From assembly GCA_040391535.1 (NCBI GenBank), contig JBEBXQ010000043.1, positions 1-31,482 of the forward strand: a stretch of 31,482 bases of DNA, written 5' to 3'. Below, piece after piece: positions 1 to 7,361 of the stretch. The number at the start of each line of letters is the position of its first letter. The first letter of the stretch is position 1. Source of the DNA: JBEBXQ01 sp040391535. GTDB taxonomy: Bacteria > Bacteroidota > Bacteroidia > Cytophagales > Spirosomataceae. The notes under the pieces were generated by a model. It did no database searches. It was not told the DNA's origin and saw only the letters and a program-made list of their open reading frames with translations. Both the position numbers and the translations under genes were made by a program.

Positions 1-1
1 C

Positions 2-391
2 AACCAGAAGGGTGATATCCGCTCCCGGATAGTGGCTTTCAGCAGTAACGGTGGAGTAACATGGGACAGCACTTACTTTGATCCTGATCTCCCCGATCCC
101 ATTTGTCAGGGCAGCATTCTGAACATAGGAAAGAAAGACGGGAAAAACATCCTGGCTTTTCTGAACGCAGCAGACCAGAAACTCCGGAATAACCTTACAC
201 TGAGAATCAGTTATGATGAAGGAAAAACCTGGCCGGTGCATAAAGTGATTGCCTTTGACCCTGACAAGGAAGATTATGCAGCCTATTCTGATCTGGTAAA
301 AATAGATGAACAGACGATCGGTATTCTTTTTGAACTGGATCATTATCAAAAAATACAGTTTGAAGTGGTCAACTGGAAAAAGATAAAATAA
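2..391 (+). CDS. Sialidase (exo-alpha-sialidase), C-terminal part
   Basis: The reading frame is open from the left edge, so the gene is cut at its 5' end; the GTG at 32 is probably an internal valine. About 129 residues remain. Two Asp-box type repeats are visible (S-x-N-G-G-x-T-W and S-x-D-E-G-K-T-W). They are followed by a YSDLVKID...GILFE stretch typical of the last blades of GH33-type six-bladed propellers, where the Glu after the YSD segment is conserved. The family releases terminal sialic acids from glycans and is usually exported. The N-terminal half, with the signal peptide and arginine triad, lies outside the window. The gene stops about 400 bases before the ebo operon and is separated from it by a repeat element, so it is probably unrelated to it. 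I am fairly sure of the family; the substrate is unknown. Confidence 0.8.
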   Translation, partial: NQKGDIRSRIVAFSSNGGVTWDSTYFDPDLPDPICQGSILNIGKKDGKNILAFLNAADQKLRNNLTLRISYDEGKTWPVHKVIAFDPDKEDYAAYSDLVKIDEQTIGILFELDHYQKIQFEVVNWKKIK

Positions 392-414
392 CTATATTTG
401 AAGAATAACTTAAA

Positions 415-703
415 TAACGTCAGTCCGGGATAAGTTTACCATCTGACATCAGGGTTTATAAGCGTTATCTTCTTCCTGTTTCTATAATTACTCCGCCACT
501 TTGTGGTTATTTTAAGTCCGAAGGGCTGACAGAATTATAGAAAAAGAGGAAATACCCGTTCATTTAACTGCGAAGCGGTGATAGGATACAGCATCCGGAC
601 TGGTCCGGGTGACGGAAGACAGAAAACAGGGGAGAACTGCGTTATACTGAACCTCTGAAAGAATGAGATCCTCAGGTGCTGAATTTATCCCGATCTGACG
701 TTA
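415..703. mobile_element. MITE-like or degenerate IS element with 19-bp inverted ends
   Basis: The 397-base gap 392-788 has no credible gene. It contains 19-base arms at 415-433 and 685-703 that are inverted copies with 17 of 19 positions matching (the two central bases differ). Inside are a second perfect inverted pair of 11 bases (479-489 and 533-543) and small GC hairpins, but no transposase frame. This size and architecture fit a miniature inverted-repeat element or an IS relic. I see no convincing target-site duplication. An alternative is a structured untranslated leader of the downstream operon. Confidence 0.45.
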
Positions 704-788
704 ATCAATAAGTTGCTGTATTTTTCTTTGCAAAGTGAATTATACGGACGGTTACCCTGATAAGCTATTTTGTTATTAATCAACTACC

Positions 789-1673
789 TTGAAAACGAAG
801 CATAAATCTTCCCTTATTCCCTATCTGCAATTAACCCGGCCGGCTAATCTTGTAACCGCACTAACCGATATACTGGCGGGTATGGCCATCGGTCAGTTTC
901 TCTTTTCAGAATCAGCACCTTTCTGGCTTCTACCGGCAACAGTGGGCCTTTATGGCGGAGGAGTTGTCCTTAATGACGTTTTTGATGCCAGCCTGGATGC
1001 TATTGAACGTCCTGAGCGCCCTATTCCCAGTGGAAAGGTAAGTCTGAAGACGGCAGCTATTATGGGAACCGTGTTATTACTGTCGGGGATATTACTATCG
1101 GGTTTCCATACGCCGGAAAGTGCCCTTATCGCTTTTTTGATTGCGCTGACAACCATTTTATATAACCGTTTTGCCAAACATCATAAAGTAGCAGGACCGC
1201 TGGTGATGGGCCTTTGCCGTGGCGGTAATCTGTTGCTCGGCATGAGCGCAGTAACTGAATCTATGATGCAATGGTGGCCTGTTGCGCTGGTACCTGTTAT
1301 TTATATTGCCGCCATTACACTCATCAGTCAGGATGAAGTACACGGCGGACAGAAACGAACCTTATTACTGGCCGGAATTTTTTATTTGTCTGTTCATCTG
1401 ATACAATTGACCGTAGCCACCCGGCAGGGAAACGGCCTGTTCGCATTGCCGTTTATTCTTACCCATGCATGGCTGGTGGGCAAACCGCTGTATAATGCCT
1501 GGAAAAACCCGGTGGGACCGCTGATTGGCAAAGCCGTGAAGTCAGGTGTTATTGCCCTGATTATCATGAACGCAGCCTGGTGTGTAGCGTTCGGGTATTG
1601 GCCCCTTGCTTTGATCGTAGTCCTTCTGTTACCTGTTTCGCTATGGCTGGGTAAAATTTTTGCCGTTACCTGA
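789..1673 (+). CDS. eboC: EboC-type UbiA-family prenyltransferase-like membrane protein
   Basis: A 294-residue integral membrane protein with about eight hydrophobic segments. The first Asp-rich motif of UbiA prenyltransferases is clear (N62-D63-x-x-D66-x-x-x-D70, followed by ERPERPIPSG), so prenyl-diphosphate binding is plausible. The N-terminal LTRPANLVTALTDILAG matches the start of EboC proteins. The start codon is TTG at 789: an in-frame stop lies at 777-779 and the next methionine falls inside the first membrane helix, so no better start exists. It is the first gene of a run C-D-E-(phosphodiesterase)-F-(hydrolase). In cyanobacteria the ebo cluster is linked to moving a scytonemin precursor across the inner membrane; the substrate here is unknown. 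EboA and EboB, which usually accompany it, are not upstream. Confidence 0.8.
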   Translation: MKTKHKSSLIPYLQLTRPANLVTALTDILAGMAIGQFLFSESAPFWLLPATVGLYGGGVVLNDVFDASLDAIERPERPIPSGKVSLKTAAIMGTVLLLSGILLSGFHTPESALIAFLIALTTILYNRFAKHHKVAGPLVMGLCRGGNLLLGMSAVTESMMQWWPVALVPVIYIAAITLISQDEVHGGQKRTLLLAGIFYLSVHLIQLTVATRQGNGLFALPFILTHAWLVGKPLYNAWKNPVGPLIGKAVKSGVIALIIMNAAWCVAFGYWPLALIVVLLLPVSLWLGKIFAVT

Positions 1674-1688
1674 AAGCAGTATTTCCCA

Positions 1689-1719
1689 TTGCTACTATCA
1701 TTTTAATATTGCAAATTTG
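1689..1719 (+). promoter_or_regulatory. Candidate Bacteroidota promoter upstream of eboD
   Basis: TTG at 1689-1691, a 20-base spacer and CAAATTTG at 1712-1719 (7 of 8 to TAnnTTTG) precede the eboD ATG by about 60 bases. If used, it would allow expression of eboD onward independently of eboC. The match was found by eye. Confidence 0.4.
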
Positions 1720-1781
1720 TGTAATACAATTTCAACATAAAATCATCAAATTTCATTTATCCGGTTCCCGTTAATCCCATT

Positions 1782-2960
1782 ATGAAACCATTGCAGCAAA
1801 ATTTTCAAATCCAATATTCCTATTCCGTCTCGTTCACCCAAAACCTATTCCATCCTGACAATCACATGCTGGCTGATTTTCTGAATAATTTTGGCCTTCA
1901 GGAATCTAAAAAGAAAGCTCTTTTTGTTATCGACAGTGGATTATTACCCTTTCATCCTCAGCTTATTCAGCAGATTCAGCACTACTTTACGGAGGAACGT
2001 ACTGCGGTTTCACTTGTTTCTGAAATCATCGTAGTAACGGGTGGTGAGGAAGTTAAAAATGATACCGCTCAACTGAACAAGGTAATCGAAGCCGTTGATC
2101 AGCATGGTATTGACCGCCATTCATTCCTGATCGCCATAGGGGGTGGCGCGGTACTGGATATGGCCGGCTATGCCGCTGCGGTTTCACACCGGGGGGTGAA
2201 GCATGTCAGGATTCCCACTACCGTTTTATCACAGAATGATTCGGGAGTGGGTGTGAAAAACGGTGTTAATTTCCAGGGGAAAAAGAATTTTCTGGGTGCT
2301 TTTGTTCCGCCGATTGCCGTTTTCAATGACAGTGAATTCCTGAAAACACTGGATGACCGCGACTGGCGCTCAGGGATTTCGGAAGCATTGAAAGTAGCTT
2401 TAATTAAAGACAACCGGTTCTTTGAGTGGATTGAATCCCAGACCGGCAACCTGGCTCAGCGTGATCTTGAAACCATGAACCAGTTGATCTACCGTTGTGC
2501 TGAAATGCACCTTGAACATATCCGGAGTGGCGACCCTTTTGAATCCGGCTCGTCCCGCCCGCTTGATTTCGGCCACTGGGCCGCGCATAAGCTGGAATAC
2601 CTGACGCACTTTGAAGTCCGTCACGGTGAAGCCGTAGCCATTGGTATCGCGCTGGATTGCACTTATTCATATCTGCAAGGCAGGCTTTCTCTGGATGACT
2701 TACAACGGATTTTACAGATATTTATAAAACTGGGTTTTGATTTATATCATCCTAAGCTGGAGGAAAACAATAAGGAAAATCTGATTGCCGGTCTGAATGA
2801 ATTCCGTGAACATCTGGGTGGCAGACTTACTATTATGTTGCTCGACCAGATCGGAAAAGGAGTGGAAGTCCATGAAATGGACAACCAGCTGATTATTGAT
2901 GCCGTCAATTTCCTGGCAGATTACAGAACTTCTGCAGTAGAGCAAACGGTCATTAGCTGA
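1782..2960 (+). CDS. eboD: EboD: 3-dehydroquinate-synthase-like sugar phosphate cyclase
   Basis: A 392-residue protein of the sugar phosphate cyclase superfamily (dehydroquinate synthase, 2-epi-5-epi-valiolone synthase and relatives). Visible features are the NAD-binding GGG at 120-122 with VLDMAGYAAA, the IPTTVLSQNDSGVGVKNGVN segment, and three likely zinc ligands: E201 (SEALKVALI), H265 (LDFGHWAAHKLE) and H281 (VRHGEAVAIG). The catalytic apparatus therefore looks complete. The LDFGHW signature differs from the usual FGHTFGH of housekeeping AroB, which supports a secondary role in the ebo pathway. It probably makes a cyclitol from a sugar phosphate in the cytoplasm. It lies 108 bases after eboC and 24 bases before eboE. 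Confidence 0.85.
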   Translation: MKPLQQNFQIQYSYSVSFTQNLFHPDNHMLADFLNNFGLQESKKKALFVIDSGLLPFHPQLIQQIQHYFTEERTAVSLVSEIIVVTGGEEVKNDTAQLNKVIEAVDQHGIDRHSFLIAIGGGAVLDMAGYAAAVSHRGVKHVRIPTTVLSQNDSGVGVKNGVNFQGKKNFLGAFVPPIAVFNDSEFLKTLDDRDWRSGISEALKVALIKDNRFFEWIESQTGNLAQRDLETMNQLIYRCAEMHLEHIRSGDPFESGSSRPLDFGHWAAHKLEYLTHFEVRHGEAVAIGIALDCTYSYLQGRLSLDDLQRILQIFIKLGFDLYHPKLEENNKENLIAGLNEFREHLGGRLTIMLLDQIGKGVEVHEMDNQLIIDAVNFLADYRTSAVEQTVIS

Positions 2961-2984
2961 TTTTAACACCCAAATCCAGTTCGA

Positions 2985-4178
2985 ATGAAAACTTCACACG
3001 GTCACCTGACCTATTGCAGTAATATTCATCCCGGCACCAGTTGGGAAGAACATTTTCAGATTTTGAGAAACCACGTGCCGGTCATCCGGCAAAACCTTTC
3101 ACCCGACCAGCCTTTCGGATTAGGTTTACGCATTGCCAGCGAAGGATCTCATACACTTTCGGACGAAAGTCAGCTTAACCGCTTTAAAATATGGCTTCAG
3201 GAAAACCAGATTTATGTCTTTACCATGAACGGGTTTCCCTACGGCAGTTTTCATGCTACTCAGGTAAAGGACCAGGTGCATGCTCCTGACTGGACAACAG
3301 AAGAACGCACAACTTATACTCAGCGGCTTTTCGGGATTCTGGCTCAGTTGCTGCCTGAACACATGGAGGGCAGTATTTCTACTTCCCCCCTTTCCTATCG
3401 CTACTGGTGGAAAACACAGGAAAGTCTTGAGGAGGCGGTCCGGCAATCCACGCAAAATATGCTGAAGGTCGTCGACACGCTGATCCAGCTGAAAAAGAGT
3501 ACCGGTAAAACCATGCACCTGGATATTGAACCGGAACCCGATGGAATACTGGACAATGGCCGTGATTTTATCAACTGGTATAAGGATGTCCTGTTACCCA
3601 CCGGCATTCCCTACCTACAGCAGACTTACGGGTATTCAGCGGAAGAGGCAAAAGAAACGATATTAACCCATATTCAGCTTTGTTACGACGTATGCCATTT
3701 CGCCATCAGTTATGAAAATCCCGGAACCATTCTGAAAGAACTTCAGGAAACAGGTATACGTGTAGGCAAGATTCAGGTCAGCTCTGCCCTGCAGATAGAT
3801 CTCCGGAACCAGCAGGATGAAAAACTGGCGGCCATCAGCACATTTGACGAACCTGTATACCTGCATCAGGTGGTAGCACGGAAACCTGACGGGACACTGG
3901 AAAAGTTTCGTGATCTGAAGGAAGGACTGCAGCACTGGAGTCCTGAACATCAGGAATGGCGTGTACATTTTCATGTTCCGCTGTTCGTCGAGACTTACGG
4001 AATGCTTAATTCAACACAACCACAGATTAAAGAGGTTCTTGATCTTCAGAAGAAAGCACCTTTTACTTCCTATCTGGAAGTAGAAACCTACACCTGGGGA
4101 GTGCTGCCGGCTGAGATGCAGAAACCGCTAACCGAATCCATTTCCAGGGAGCTGGCATGGGTGCAAAATCAACTGTAA
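2985..4178 (+). CDS. eboE: EboE: metabolite traffic protein, TIM-barrel isomerase-like
   Basis: A 397-residue soluble protein with the EboE hallmark near its start (HLTYCSNIHPGTSWEEHF) and a xylose-isomerase-like TIM barrel pattern. Candidate metal or sugar ligands include the LDIEPEPDG segment (near 175-185), CYDVCHFA (near 235), the VSSAL strand and HFHVPLF near the C terminus. Related barrels isomerise or epimerise sugar phosphates; the true reaction of EboE is not established to my knowledge. It sits directly after eboD, and its stop is two bases before the ATG of the next gene, so the two are surely cotranscribed and probably translationally coupled. Confidence 0.85.
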   Translation: MKTSHGHLTYCSNIHPGTSWEEHFQILRNHVPVIRQNLSPDQPFGLGLRIASEGSHTLSDESQLNRFKIWLQENQIYVFTMNGFPYGSFHATQVKDQVHAPDWTTEERTTYTQRLFGILAQLLPEHMEGSISTSPLSYRYWWKTQESLEEAVRQSTQNMLKVVDTLIQLKKSTGKTMHLDIEPEPDGILDNGRDFINWYKDVLLPTGIPYLQQTYGYSAEEAKETILTHIQLCYDVCHFAISYENPGTILKELQETGIRVGKIQVSSALQIDLRNQQDEKLAAISTFDEPVYLHQVVARKPDGTLEKFRDLKEGLQHWSPEHQEWRVHFHVPLFVETYGMLNSTQPQIKEVLDLQKKAPFTSYLEVETYTWGVLPAEMQKPLTESISRELAWVQNQL

Positions 4179-4180
4179 CT

Positions 4181-5134
4181 ATGAATTCAATTGCTATGCA
4201 TCTCCGCTGTAAAAAGTTACTGTTATTTTTCTTCATTATCGGGTGTTCAATAGCAGATGGTCGGGCACAACAGCCACTGCATGTCATCAACCTGAAAAAT
4301 ACAGCTCAACTGCATGACTTTTTCAAATGGACCGGTAAGGACATCCCGATTGTCAGCGGCCACAGAGGAGGTATGGAAGACGGCTATCCGGAGAATTCAC
4401 TGGAAGCTTTTGAAAATACACTCAGACATACTCCTGCTATTTTTGAAATAGATCCCCGGCTGACGAAAGACAGCGTTATTGTACTGATGCACGATGCTAC
4501 ACTCGAAAGAACGACCAACGGTAAGGGCAAAGTTGCTGACTACACCCTGGCTGAGCTGAAACAACTTTATCTGAAAGACAAAAACGGCAATGTCACCACT
4601 TACCGCATCCCCACTCTTGCAGAAACGCTGAAATGGGCGAAAGGTAAAACCATTCTTAATTTTGATAAAAAGGATGTGCCATTGCCTATGATTGCAGAGA
4701 CCATCAGAAAACACAAAGCACAAGCGTATACCATGCTCACTGTCCATAACGGAAGCGACGCACTGTTCTACTATCAGGCAAACCCCCGGACCATGTTTTC
4801 GGCTTTTGTGAAAACCCCCGGACAGCTTAATGAATACGAAAATGCAGGCATTCCGAATGCACAGATGATAGCCTATATCGGTCCGGATATCAAAGAAAGC
4901 AATCAGGAACTTTACAGATTACTGAATGGTAAAGGCATTATGTGCATGATTTCATCAGCACCCACTTATGATAAGCTGAGTACAAAAGAAGAAAGAGCCG
5001 AGGCCTACAGGAACATTATCAAAGATGGCGCAAGTGTACTGGAATCAGATTTACCTAACGAAACGGCAGCGGCCATCAACGGATTGATTCCTCATATTAG
5101 TGCAAAGAAGCGCTATTTTAAAACTAAAAAGTAA
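4181..5134 (+). CDS. Exported glycerophosphodiester phosphodiesterase family protein
   Basis: A 317-residue GDPD-type TIM-barrel enzyme. From the chosen start the motif H61-R62-G-G, E71-N72, E89-x-D91 and the MHD histidine H104 are all present, as in active calcium-dependent phosphodiesterases. I chose ATG 4181, two bases after the eboE stop; ATG 4196 is also possible. A longer frame from 4157 would overlap eboE. The N terminus has a basic, strongly hydrophobic segment (LLLFFFIIGCS); IIGC could be a lipobox, otherwise cleavage may fall at GRAQQ, so it acts in the periplasm or on the membrane. A GDPD is not one of the six standard ebo genes. It may cleave a phosphodiester made by the pathway or recycle lipid head groups. 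The family call is strong; the substrate is inferred. Confidence 0.88.
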   Translation: MNSIAMHLRCKKLLLFFFIIGCSIADGRAQQPLHVINLKNTAQLHDFFKWTGKDIPIVSGHRGGMEDGYPENSLEAFENTLRHTPAIFEIDPRLTKDSVIVLMHDATLERTTNGKGKVADYTLAELKQLYLKDKNGNVTTYRIPTLAETLKWAKGKTILNFDKKDVPLPMIAETIRKHKAQAYTMLTVHNGSDALFYYQANPRTMFSAFVKTPGQLNEYENAGIPNAQMIAYIGPDIKESNQELYRLLNGKGIMCMISSAPTYDKLSTKEERAEAYRNIIKDGASVLESDLPNETAAAINGLIPHISAKKRYFKTKK

Positions 5135-5140
5135 AGCAAC

Positions 5141-6508
5141 GTGAAAAAGACTGTAGTTATTGACATTGTTGGTTTGAGTAAAAACCTGATTGGCGAACAT
5201 ACCCCGTTTCTGAACAATTATCTGAAAAGCAGAACTCTTACACCCATAAAACCTGTGTTACCCGCGGTCACTACTGTTTCACAAAGCACATATGTGACCG
5301 GAAAATGGCCGTCAGAACACGGTATAGTAGCCAATGGCTGGTATGATCACGAAGATGCGGAAATCAAATTCTGGAAACAGTCCAACCATCTGGTATCAGG
5401 AGAGAAGATCTGGGACGCTGCCCGGAAAAAGGATCCATCTTTTACCTGTGCCAAAATGTTCTGGTGGTACAATATGTACTCCACTGCTGATTACTCTGTC
5501 ACGCCGCGCCCGCAATATCATGCTGACGGCGTAAAAGCTCCGGACTGCTATGCATCCCCTGCTTCACTGAGAGACGAATTACAACAGGAACTGGGCACTT
5601 TTCCGCTTTTTAATTTCTGGGGACCCAATGCCAATATCAAATCCACCAAATGGATTGCCGACGCTACACTTTGGGTTGACCGGAAATACGATCCCACACT
5701 CACCCTTGTTTATCTGCCGCACCTGGATTACTGCCTTCAGAAATTTGGCAATGATTTTTCTAAAATCAGTAAAGAACTGAATGAAATCGACGACATTGTA
5801 AAGGGTCTGGTAAGCCATTATGAACAAAAAAATGCCAGGATCATTCTATTATCCGAATACGGCATCACACCGGTTAACAGGCCGGTGCATATCAACAAGC
5901 TGCTCCGTAAGGAAGGCTATATTGCCGTTAGAAATGAACGCTGGTATGAACTGCTCGATGCCGGTGCTTCCCGGGCTTTTGCAGTAGCCGATCATCAGAT
6001 CGCTCATATCTATGTGAAAGATCAGGAAGACAAAGAACGTATCAAGGCATTACTGAAAAAAACGGAGGGTATTGAAGAAGTACTGGATACAGCAGAAAAA
6101 CAAACCCGCCATATTGACCACCAAAGAGCCGGTGACCTGATCGCCATTGCAAAAAGTGACAGCTGGTTTACCTATTATTACTGGTTGGATGACACAAAAG
6201 CACCAGACTATGCCCATCTGGTGGATATCCACCGCAAACCGGGTTATGACCCTGTTGAAATGTTCATGGATCCGAAAAACCCGTTTATAAAGCTGAGAGC
6301 TGCTTATAAACTGGCAAGAAAAAAACTGGGATTCAGATACTTAATGGACCTTATTCCCTTTGATGCGCAGCTGGTCAGCGGCTCGCACGGAGCTACCAAT
6401 ATTCCGAAAGAATACTATCCGGTATGCATTACAGATCAGAATACCGGAAAAAATGAACTGGAGGCTGTTGACATTTATGAAGTTATCTGGAAACATTTAT
6501 TTGAATAA
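5141..6508 (+). CDS. eboF: EboF: alkaline-phosphatase-superfamily nucleotide pyrophosphatase-like protein
   Basis: A 455-residue protein related to nucleotide pyrophosphatase/phosphodiesterases, starting at GTG 5141, six bases after the phosphodiesterase stop. It keeps D8, the nucleophile region PAVTT (T44), the SEHGIVANGWYD block and a C-terminal GSHG histidine. However, three usual metal ligands appear changed: the D-x-x-x-H site reads D-Y-C-L-Q, and the SDHG motif reads SEYG. Either the metal site is altered or the protein binds rather than hydrolyses. No signal peptide is evident, so it is probably cytoplasmic, unlike the preceding phosphodiesterase. Placement after EboC, EboD and EboE supports EboF identity. 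The family is sure; activity is open. Confidence 0.8.
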   Translation: MKKTVVIDIVGLSKNLIGEHTPFLNNYLKSRTLTPIKPVLPAVTTVSQSTYVTGKWPSEHGIVANGWYDHEDAEIKFWKQSNHLVSGEKIWDAARKKDPSFTCAKMFWWYNMYSTADYSVTPRPQYHADGVKAPDCYASPASLRDELQQELGTFPLFNFWGPNANIKSTKWIADATLWVDRKYDPTLTLVYLPHLDYCLQKFGNDFSKISKELNEIDDIVKGLVSHYEQKNARIILLSEYGITPVNRPVHINKLLRKEGYIAVRNERWYELLDAGASRAFAVADHQIAHIYVKDQEDKERIKALLKKTEGIEEVLDTAEKQTRHIDHQRAGDLIAIAKSDSWFTYYYWLDDTKAPDYAHLVDIHRKPGYDPVEMFMDPKNPFIKLRAAYKLARKKLGFRYLMDLIPFDAQLVSGSHGATNIPKEYYPVCITDQNTGKNELEAVDIYEVIWKHLFE

Positions 6509-6558
6509 TCCGGTTAGTTAAGTAATACATTATTTCCTTAACCTCAAATCATCTGCCT

Positions 6559-7296
6559 ATGAATCATCTGAGAAAAACGCTAGTCTTATTGCATGGCCAT
6601 GGTGTAGACGACAGTATCTGGGATGAAGTCTATACCGACTTAAATGAGGATTATACGGTAATTAAGCCTAATTTTTCTTCCATTTCAACGTGTTCGACAA
6701 TGGAAGAATATGCTGATGAGCTTTACCGGTTTCTGGATAGTGCGGCCATCCAGAAAATCACCCTTATCGGTCATTCTATGGGTGGATATATTGCGCTCGC
6801 GTTTGTAGAAAAACACCCTGACATGGTAGAAGGTATCGGACTTTTTCATTCAACCACGTATGCTGATACCGCCGAAAAAAAAGAACAACGACAAAAAGTA
6901 GCCAATTTACTTCAAAAAGAAGGTTCTGAAGCCTTTATACGACTCACGGCCCCCAATCTGTTTGGAGGGCATTTCAGAAAGACAAAGCAGGCTAAATACA
7001 AGGGCTATATTGAAAAATTCTCAACACTGCCCTCCAAGGCGCTTGCAGCAGGTTCTCTGGCCATGGGCAAACGTCCTGATCGTACGCATATACTGAAGAA
7101 GACAACATTACCTGTACTTTTTATTTTCGGTATGAAAGATCAGTTAATGCCATTCGAAAAACTCATTGAACTTACCCGCTTACCTCAGCGAAGTTATCAT
7201 TTTATTATCGCTGAAGCCGGACATATGGGTATGGTGGAAAAACCAGATGCCTCTGCACAGATACTCAGGTATTTTATGGAAGAAGTCGGTAAATGA
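6559..7296 (+). CDS. Alpha/beta hydrolase
   Basis: A 245-residue alpha/beta-hydrolase fold protein with a complete triad: nucleophile S73 in GHSMGG, D194 in FGMKDQLMP and H222 in AEAGHMGM. The oxyanion region LLHGHGVDDSIW is near residue 10. There is no signal peptide, so it acts in the cytoplasm. It lies 50 bases after eboF on the same strand and before a terminator, so it is probably the last gene of the ebo transcript. The reaction (esterase, thioesterase or C-C hydrolase) cannot be told from sequence. It could tailor the ebo product or simply be a neighbour. Confidence 0.85.
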   Translation: MNHLRKTLVLLHGHGVDDSIWDEVYTDLNEDYTVIKPNFSSISTCSTMEEYADELYRFLDSAAIQKITLIGHSMGGYIALAFVEKHPDMVEGIGLFHSTTYADTAEKKEQRQKVANLLQKEGSEAFIRLTAPNLFGGHFRKTKQAKYKGYIEKFSTLPSKALAAGSLAMGKRPDRTHILKKTTLPVLFIFGMKDQLMPFEKLIELTRLPQRSYHFIIAEAGHMGMVEKPDASAQILRYFMEEVGK

Positions 7297-7310
7297 TTTT
7301 TTTCTGCAAC

Positions 7311-7348
7311 AAAAACGGATCGTGAAAAACTTTCGCGATCCGTTTTTT
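7311..7348. terminator. Strong bidirectional intrinsic terminator
   Basis: Arms 7311-7322 and 7336-7347 pair perfectly over 12 bases and extend inward by several more pairs. A-rich and T-rich flanks give a U-tract on both strands. It lies between the hydrolase (+) and the phosphate transporter (-), which converge here, so it can end both transcripts. Confidence 0.85.
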
Positions 7349-7361
7349 GGCTTTATATGGA

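Noticed and set aside
392..788. Possible eboA or other small gene in the gap before eboC
   Set aside because: No frame of useful length with a plausible start and protein-like composition was found; the inverted repeats explain the stretch better.
6509..6558. Inverted GTTAAG/CTTAAC pair between eboF and the hydrolase as a terminator
   Set aside because: Six-base AT-rich arms with a long loop and no T-run; more likely chance, so the hydrolase is kept in the operon.
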